Source: a virus
Length of the DNA: 28,505 bases
Strand: one strand, 5' to 3'
Virus record (IMG/VR): IMGVR_UViG_3300029957_000035
Location: 1-28,505 of that record
Made by a program: the position numbers and the translations under genes. Below are positions 24,485-28,505 of the stretch, piece by piece. The notes under the pieces are model-generated. The model ran no database searches. It saw only the letters and a list, made by a program, of their open reading frames with translations, and was not told the DNA's origin. The number at the start of each line of letters is the position of its first letter. Positions within the stretch are counted from its first letter, which is position 1.

Positions 24485-24523
24485 TGCTTGCCCTTTGATC
24501 ACTTATGGGGGGAACCCCATCAA

Positions 24524-24560
24524 AGACCGCGCTGGCGTCAACCAGCGCGGTCTGTTTTTA
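24524..24560 (+). terminator. Strong terminator hairpin, oriented to the plus strand
   Basis: A perfect 12-bp stem AGACCGCGCTGG/CCAGCGCGGTCT with a 6-nt loop between the two replication genes. On the plus strand it is followed by G then TTTTT, the ideal intrinsic terminator, although every gene is on the minus strand. On the minus strand the tail is only TTTGATGG, so sense termination should be weak. A second small inverted repeat, ATGGGG/CCCCAT, lies at 24505-24520. Confidence 0.7.
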
Positions 24561-24570
24561 TCTGCCGTTG

Positions 24571-25872
24571 TCAGGCAGACTTCAATGCGTTCCAAAAGTT
24601 TTTTTGTTCGGTGTCCTTCTGTCCCAGCACGTACTGGACGGCGGTTTCGACCGTGTCCTGTGCTACTGGTTCATAGGAAAAAACGTGGCTGTTGGCCTGC
24701 CCCCGGCGCACCAGACGGCCAATCGTCTGGTCGTACAGTTCGCGATCATCCGGCAGCGTCCACCATGCAATCGCGTTGCCGCCTTCCTGAATGTTCAGGC
24801 CGTGACCGGCTGATGCAGGATGCAGGAACAGCAGCGGCAGTTCGCGCCTGTTCCAGCGTTCGATGGTCTTGTCGTTGTCCTTCGATCCTCCACCAAGAAA
24901 CGGTGCGTCCGGCCACCGCTGCCGCAGCATCGCAAGCTGTTCGCGATACTCGTATGCGATGATCAGCGGCTGACCCTGTTGCTCATCCACGATGTCCTGC
25001 AACACACGAAGTCGCCAGTCGGTCAGCTTCACAGGCGCTCCAGCGTTGTCGTAGATGAAGCCCGACGCGATCTGGCGCAGCTTGTTGCGCAGCACGCCAG
25101 CACTGCCAGCGACGATGTCCAGATCGGACAACACGGACTGCGCGCGCATGCGGTCGTAGACTTCGCGCAGTTCAGTCGGCAGCGTCAGATGGATCGGCGG
25201 GCGCACGATGGGCGGCAACTCCACCGCGTCATCCTCAAGGATGTAGGTGTAGGGCTTGAGTAGCTTCGCCAGTTCCAGTTCGGTGTGCTTGAACGCAACC
25301 CAGTCGTGACCCTTGAAGTCGGTCGGGTAGAAGAACTGGCGCTTCCACTTGTCGAAACTCTTTCCGACAAGATGGCCAAGACCCACCGCCTGACACATGC
25401 CGTAGACCGACATCAATCCGTTCGGCGTCGGCGTGCCTGTGCTGCCTGTCCTGATCTTGAAGCAGTCCGCGCGCCGCGTTGCCTTCTGGCGCTTGCCTGT
25501 CGGGTTGCGCAGCTTGCTCAGTTCATCGAACACGATGGCGTCGCAGCCATGGTTGGTGTCCAGCAGCGCCGATAAGTTCTCATAATTGACTAAGATCACA
25601 TCGTTGTGGCCTTCGATCTGCTTGCACTTGCCAGTGTAGATGCCGAAGCTGAACGGCATGCCCCACTTCATCGCTTCCTGCCGCCAGACGTTCTCAACAA
25701 CGCGCAACGGCGCAGCGACCATGATGCGCTTGGCCGCATCATCCGTCAGCCAGTCGTTCATTGCCATCATGTTGCACAGCGTCTTGCCTGTGCCCATCCG
25801 CGCGAAAATCATGCTGCTGTCGCGTTCGTACACGAAGCCGGATGCGTCGATCTGGTAGCTGGCGGGCTTCAT
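24571..25872 (-). CDS. SNF2/DEAD-type helicase
   Basis: A 433-residue two-lobed helicase: motif I MGTGKT at residues 26-31, motif Ia VAAPLRVV near 52-59, a DEAH-like box FDELS at 115-119, motif III-like GSTGTPTPN near 143-151, and in lobe two LIIAYEY and SAGHGLNIQEG, with motif VI QTIGRLVRRGQ near 391-401. Such short SNF2-like proteins are common in phage replication modules. The role, unwinding or remodelling at the origin or at branched DNA, is inferred. The start overlaps the upstream stop (ATGA). The hairpin at 24524 separates it from the primase gene. Confidence 0.88.
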   Translation of the reverse strand: MKPASYQIDASGFVYERDSSMIFARMGTGKTLCNMMAMNDWLTDDAAKRIMVAAPLRVVENVWRQEAMKWGMPFSFGIYTGKCKQIEGHNDVILVNYENLSALLDTNHGCDAIVFDELSKLRNPTGKRQKATRRADCFKIRTGSTGTPTPNGLMSVYGMCQAVGLGHLVGKSFDKWKRQFFYPTDFKGHDWVAFKHTELELAKLLKPYTYILEDDAVELPPIVRPPIHLTLPTELREVYDRMRAQSVLSDLDIVAGSAGVLRNKLRQIASGFIYDNAGAPVKLTDWRLRVLQDIVDEQQGQPLIIAYEYREQLAMLRQRWPDAPFLGGGSKDNDKTIERWNRRELPLLFLHPASAGHGLNIQEGGNAIAWWTLPDDRELYDQTIGRLVRRGQANSHVFSYEPVAQDTVETAVQYVLGQKDTEQKNFWNALKSA

Positions 25873-26114
25873 GTCACTACGTTCCCTGCGACGATGTACA
25901 CGAACCCCAAGTCGTGATCGTTGTCGTCAATCACGCGGTCCGTTATGACAAGCCGCCGCGCGATTTCCTCATACAGTCGGGCCGATATGATGAAGAACAT
26001 CGCTTCATCAGGAAGCCGTCCCACCGGGATGGGCTTGCCAAACTCTCCGGGTACATAGGGGCGCAGACGGAAAAGCCTGTGTGGATTTTTCTCAAACCAC
26101 TCTGCGTCGTTCAT
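25869..26114 (-). CDS. Unknown 81-residue protein
   Basis: An open frame with start ATG 26114 in a TGATG junction with the upstream stop (GTG 26117 is an alternative one codon longer). The product is a soluble small protein: N-terminal WFEKNPHRLFRLRPYVPGE, a central helical ISARLYEEIARRLVI, and a strand-rich end. It is conserved-looking and translationally coupled to its neighbours, but I do not recognise the family. It precedes the helicase gene directly. Confidence 0.75.
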   Translation of the reverse strand: MNDAEWFEKNPHRLFRLRPYVPGEFGKPIPVGRLPDEAMFFIISARLYEEIARRLVITDRVIDDNDHDLGFVYIVAGNVVT

Positions 26115-26524
26115 CACGCTGTTTCCAGATGCCGTTCATATAGGCCGAACGAATGCTTGTTAGCGACCGGCTGCTTGACGCCATCGCGGTCGATCCACGT
26201 TTCGTTGTCGAAGACGACATTGTATGAAAAGCCGCGTTCGTCATAGTCCATGTCAACAACGGTCGCCATCTCGCCCTTCTTCAGGAAGTGCGCGCAGTGA
26301 TACCAGCCGCCCTTGGCGTCGATGTCCGCGGCCAGCTTCACGCGATCACCGATCTGGAACTTGGCGAAGCTGAACAGGCCGGTCAGCATCACTTCCAGCT
26401 TGCTGAAGTAGTAGGACGCCGGACCCTTGCGCAGTTCGCCTTCCAGCTTTTCATATGCGGTGCGCATATCGTTCACGCCCCCGATGATCGCCTGCATCTT
26501 CTTCAATGATGTGTTCTGGTTCAT
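26114..26524 (-). CDS. Unknown 136-residue protein with SH3/KOW-like region
   Basis: I take ATG 26524, which overlaps the upstream stop (ATGA); the frame to 26626 is shadow sequence in the preceding gene. The first 55 residues are helical and charged (LKKMQAIIGGVNDMRTAYEKLEGEL). Residues about 58-100 carry KFQIGDRVKLAADID and FLKKGEMATVVDMDYDE, reading like a small SH3/KOW-type beta-barrel as found in phage proteins that bind nucleic acid or protein. Function not known. Confidence 0.75.
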   Translation of the reverse strand: MNQNTSLKKMQAIIGGVNDMRTAYEKLEGELRKGPASYYFSKLEVMLTGLFSFAKFQIGDRVKLAADIDAKGGWYHCAHFLKKGEMATVVDMDYDERGFSYNVVFDNETWIDRDGVKQPVANKHSFGLYERHLETA

Positions 26525-26736
26525 CACATCATCCTCCACACCGTGGCAACGAAAGACAGTACGAATGTCACAACGCTTCCGGCTATCCACGTGACGATCC
26601 ACACTGGCGGTAGGTACGCGTGGCAAGCGAAGATAGACGGGCTACCGCCATACATACACGACACCCCCGCCACGACCATGATCATCACTGCGACGACCAG
26701 ATTGACCATCGACCACACAAATATTTTCTCTACCAT
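26524..26736 (-). CDS. Small membrane protein, two predicted helices
   Basis: A 70-residue protein with hydrophobic segments at about residues 5-27 (VWSMVNLVVAVMIMVVAGVSC) and 42-66 (LPPVWIVTWIAGSVVTFVLSF), separated by a short loop with Cys and Tyr. It is coupled by ATGA overlaps to both neighbours, and GAGG lies about 10 nt before ATG. It could be an inner-membrane protein acting early in infection; a holin is possible but no lysis genes are nearby. Confidence 0.72.
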   Translation of the reverse strand: MVEKIFVWSMVNLVVAVMIMVVAGVSCMYGGSPSIFACHAYLPPVWIVTWIAGSVVTFVLSFVATVWRMM

Positions 26737-27026
26737 CAGCGTGACATCCTCGATTTGATTATCTCTGCCTGTTCCAAGATCGCTTGGAAGTCATCGACGC
26801 TGCGCACGATGAAGTGGTTCAAGCCCATCGTCTGAAGGCGCACCTTCCACACAAGCTGTATCTCGCTCATCACGCCGACCGGCGTCTTGAACTCAATGAA
26901 GGCGACGTAGAACGGCATCGTCAGGATGCGATCCGGCACGCCGCGTTCTCCCTGCCACTTCAGCAGATAGCCGCCATGTTGCGTGGCGCGCTTGCGGCAC
27001 ACCGCTTCCAGTTGACTTTCTCTCAT
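26736..27026 (-). CDS. VRR-NUC domain nuclease
   Basis: A 96-residue PD-(D/E)xK-type nuclease of the VRR-NUC family, which is typically found as a stand-alone domain in phages and acts on branched or flapped DNA. Key residues seen: E3/E7 in the first helix, GVPDR at 29-33, FIEFK at 43-47 (catalytic E45 and K47), and SEIQLVW at 54-60 carrying the conserved Gln. The length fits a minimal domain. It is coupled to the winged-helix gene upstream and the membrane gene downstream through ATGA overlaps. Confidence 0.9.
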   Translation of the reverse strand: MRESQLEAVCRKRATQHGGYLLKWQGERGVPDRILTMPFYVAFIEFKTPVGVMSEIQLVWKVRLQTMGLNHFIVRSVDDFQAILEQAEIIKSRMSR

Positions 27027-27415
27027 GTCAGTGCCGCCTTTGCGACCTCGCGCGACACGTCATCGCCGTTCGCAGCTATGGTTTGTAGTGCGCGTTTCAT
27101 GCGCGCGTGACGTGACAGTGGTGGTGGCGCGTTGCCAAGACCGGCGCACCAGATGATGCAGTGCCGCCTGTGGCGCGGCGGGATTTTTTCGAACCCGGTG
27201 TCGTGTGCGCGACCCTGCGCCACCAAGGTCTTCATGCGCGGCGACACCGTATCGCGTGGCAGGCTCAGGATCGTTGCAATCTCTGGCACTGTTAGCCCGC
27301 TTGGATGTTGTTCAAGGCACTCCACGACAAGCATCTGCAACCGTGTCAGTGCGTCATCCTCCGGCGCAGCACGGTGGCTAGTAGAAGGATCAGTGTGCCT
27401 TGCGAACTCAGTCAT
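27023..27415 (-). CDS. Winged-helix DNA-binding protein
   Basis: A 130-residue protein beginning with TDPSTSHRAA, a segment frequent in phage helix-turn-helix proteins. Residues about 22-75 form a MarR-like winged helix: LQMLVVECLEQHPSGLTVPEIATILSLPRDTVSPRMKTLV, where the second and third helices are evident. A basic stretch (residues about 76-90, PPRHRRHCIIW) follows. It may regulate early or late transcription or take part in replication control. The target site is not identifiable here. ATGA overlaps link it to both neighbours. Confidence 0.83.
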   Translation of the reverse strand: MTEFARHTDPSTSHRAAPEDDALTRLQMLVVECLEQHPSGLTVPEIATILSLPRDTVSPRMKTLVAQGRAHDTGFEKIPPRHRRHCIIWCAGLGNAPPPLSRHARMKRALQTIAANGDDVSREVAKAALT

Positions 27416-27672
27416 GTCAGCCGATCCGCAACCAGCTTGGCGTAACCAGCGATGTCGTGCCAGTGATCATACAGATCGGGGTTGCCTGACAGGATGCGCC
27501 CGATCTTCACGGCGATCATCTCCAAGGCTTCCTTCTGGTCGTCCGCAAGCTTCTTCCAGTTTTCCATCTGATGCATCACGCGCTTGATGTTCTGAATGTT
27601 CTGCGCGTTGTCCGTAAAGACACCGTACTGCGCACCGCGCTGCTTCAACGTTTCACTGATGTCTTGGGCCAA
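27412..27672 (-). CDS. DUF6378-like small phage protein
   Basis: An 86-residue protein starting with TTG; GGGAG lies 7 nt before it, at the end of the preceding gene, which supports this start. The pattern L-x-x-RGAQYG-x-F near residue 10, then Q-KEALEMIAVKIGRIL and HDIAGYAKLVADRL, matches a family common in phages and labelled DUF6378, whose helical fold may be related to all-alpha pyrophosphatases. The biochemical role is not known to me. It overlaps the winged-helix gene by ATGA. Confidence 0.82.
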   Translation of the reverse strand: MAQDISETLKQRGAQYGVFTDNAQNIQNIKRVMHQMENWKKLADDQKEALEMIAVKIGRILSGNPDLYDHWHDIAGYAKLVADRLT

Positions 27673-27683
27673 TTAAAGTCTCC

Positions 27684-27836
27684 CTACTTTTCCAGAAGTG
27701 TGGCGAAAGAGATTGGTTTGTGCATCTCGATCTCAATCAATTCGTTGACCCACTCTTTCGTCTCTTGCTCGCACTGACGCTGGTGACGCTCGACGCATCG
27801 GGCGATCAGTTCTTTCAGATGGTCTTCGCGGGTCAT
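27684..27836 (-). CDS. Small charged helical protein
   Basis: A 50-residue product starting at ATG with GGGAG 9 nt upstream. The sequence is mostly a single charged helix (REDHLKELIARCVERHQR, then EWVNELIEIEMHK) with two cysteines. The stop TAG is fused to the ribosome site GGGAG of the following gene. Function unknown; the size is typical of phage early proteins. Confidence 0.65.
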   Translation of the reverse strand: MTREDHLKELIARCVERHQRQCEQETKEWVNELIEIEMHKPISFATLLEK

Positions 27837-27842
27837 TCCAAG

Positions 27843-27867
27843 CGCTCCCTACTTTCCGTCGCCGGTA
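27843..27867. repeat. 25-bp direct repeat, copy 1 (gene end plus ribosome site)
   Basis: Identical over 25 bp to 28351-28375. On the minus strand it encodes the last codons TGDGK (partly), TAG and the GGGAGCG ribosome site of the next gene. A shorter 12-bp match (CTCCCTACTTTT) is at 27680-27691, at the third gene junction in the same run. Confidence 0.9.
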
Positions 27868-28058
27868 ATGACAACATTGCGAACCGGATCTTCGTGCTTT
27901 CGAGTGTAGACAGTCATATTGCTGGTGGCCTCGAACGTCATGGTGTTCTCTGGCTCATCGAACGACACTCTTGGGGCGGGTTGCGAGAGGTGGTGATGGC
28001 GCATGAATTTAGTGGAGACCCATTCCCCACATTCACCGCACTTCCATTCTCGCTCCAC
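27849..28058 (-). CDS. Small zinc-binding-like protein
   Basis: I choose GTG 28058 because GAGGAGG (28070-28064) sits 5 nt before it; the longer frame to 28271 overlaps the preceding gene and reads as arginine/serine-rich shadow. The 69-residue product has C-x2-C (residues 7 and 10) and an HHH cluster (21-23), a plausible C2H2-type metal site. It ends in ITGDGK followed by TAG. The 25-bp junction sequence at its 3' end is duplicated downstream of the gene at the window edge. Confidence 0.6.
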   Translation of the reverse strand: MEREWKCGECGEWVSTKFMRHHHLSQPAPRVSFDEPENTMTFEATSNMTVYTRKHEDPVRNVVITGDGK

Positions 28059-28074
28059 GCGGGCCTCCTCTTTC

Positions 28075-28344
28075 TTACGCTGCCTTAGCGCCAAGTTTAG
28101 CCGCTGCGTCCGGCAGGATCGACTCGCCGCAGAACGGGCAGTGATTAAACATAACGCCTTTCTTGGTATGGTCGCCGCTTCGGACGCCATAGAGATAACG
28201 CTGAGTGTCGTCGCCTCGGTTGATGATCGTCGCGACGAAGATGCCCTTGCGCTTCTCCATCCAGTTGCCATCCACCACCGCAGCGAGTGCGTGACACGGC
28301 TTGACGCTTCCGTCTTTCAGTTTGCAGGGCCAGTCCTTCGCCAC
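28075..28344 (-). CDS. Zinc-ribbon-like small protein
   Basis: An 89-residue protein with a GTG start and GGGAG 9 nt upstream. Cys pairs at residues 6 and 18 (spaced, within DWPCKLKDGSVKPCHAL) and CPFCGES near 69-75 resemble a zinc-ribbon. The middle (IFVATIINRGDDTQRYLYGVRSGDHTKKG) is strand-rich. Such proteins often have a nucleic-acid or protein-binding role, but I cannot name one here. Confidence 0.65.
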   Translation of the reverse strand: MAKDWPCKLKDGSVKPCHALAAVVDGNWMEKRKGIFVATIINRGDDTQRYLYGVRSGDHTKKGVMFNHCPFCGESILPDAAAKLGAKAA

Positions 28345-28350
28345 GTCAAT

Positions 28351-28375
28351 CGCTCCCTACTTTCCGTCGCCGGTA
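28351..28375. repeat. 25-bp direct repeat, copy 2
   Basis: The second perfect copy of the junction repeat, at the 3' end of the partial gene at the window edge. It provides GGGAG for the GTG-started zinc-ribbon-like gene. Confidence 0.9.
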
Positions 28376-28505
28376 GCGACAAGCTTCTTGCGTCTCATGC
28401 CACGATAGGCAGCAACCCACTGGCGACGAAAGTCTGCCTGTTCCTTGAGACGCTCTACATGGTTCGCCGCGCCGACTATTTCCATCGCCGTGATGATGTC
28501 ATTGT
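28357..28505 (-). CDS. Partial small basic protein at the window edge
   Basis: The 3' part of a gene whose start may be outside the window. The readable 48 codons give NDIITAMEIVGAANHVERL then a basic helix (RRQWVAAYRGMRRKK) and end in ATGDGK. An internal ATG (codon 7) is possible but has no clear ribosome site. The last five codons and the TAG-GGAG junction match those of the gene at 27849. Confidence 0.5.
   Translation of the reverse strand, partial: NDIITAMEIVGAANHVERLKEQADFRRQWVAAYRGMRRKKLVATGDGK

Noticed and set aside
26606-26649. Two GGCGGTAG cores resembling the RfaH ops element, one per strand
   Set aside because: They are inside the coding sequence of the small membrane protein, upstream of the NusG-like gene, lack the rest of the ops consensus, and one is antisense.
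28059-28271. Longer start for the small zinc-binding-like protein
   Set aside because: It would overlap the zinc-ribbon-like gene by about 200 nt, and its translation is Arg/Ser-rich; GTG 28058 has GAGGAGG at ideal spacing.

Overview
The window is a contiguous block of a tailed double-stranded DNA phage or prophage genome, with every convincing gene on the minus strand, so transcription runs from high to low coordinates. No tRNA, rRNA, integrase, insertion sequence or CRISPR array was seen. The HK97-type capsid, separate tail tube and long tape measure, with no sheath or baseplate genes, point to a long non-contractile tail (siphovirus-like). High GC, a DUF2460-type distal tail protein like that of the Rhodobacter gene transfer agent, and GHN(S/G)G motifs suggest an alphaproteobacterial host. 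That host assignment is inference.

Layout in transcription order. (1) 28505-25869: short, tightly packed early genes: small zinc-binding-like proteins, a DUF6378-like protein, a winged-helix protein, a VRR-NUC nuclease and a small membrane protein, mostly joined by ATGA-type overlaps. (2) 25872-22244: a replication pair, an SNF2-type helicase and a RepB-like primase/VapE-type ATPase, separated by a strong hairpin. (3) 21932-22243: the only intergenic stretch over 300 bases. It holds eight copies of an 11-bp motif (GGGTGCAAAGG) in both orientations around an AT-rich core, a candidate origin or control region. (4) 21931-19002: a NusG-like protein, a candidate small terminase, two small proteins and the large terminase. 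(5) 19005-8257: a virion protein, the portal, a MuF-like minor head protein, a block of unusual virion proteins (one a fibre-like protein with strict repeats), a protease-scaffold protein and the major capsid protein, followed by a terminator-like hairpin. (6) 8194-5: connector, neck and tail-terminator genes, two tandem major tail proteins, a small protein, two paralogous tail assembly chaperones, the tape measure, the distal tail protein and one unknown.

The most notable observations are these. (a) The MuF-like reading frame has no usable start and joins the portal frame by a -1 shift exactly at A AAA AAG (the dnaX-type slippery heptamer), predicting a 782-residue portal-MuF fusion beside the normal portal. 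(b) The fibre-like protein carries 19 histidines at 14-residue spacing, with three 17-residue steps each ending in PLAH, followed by five exact 10-residue repeats. (c) A NusG-like factor heads the late genes beside an iteron-like cluster. (d) Both the tail tube protein and its putative chaperone are duplicated.
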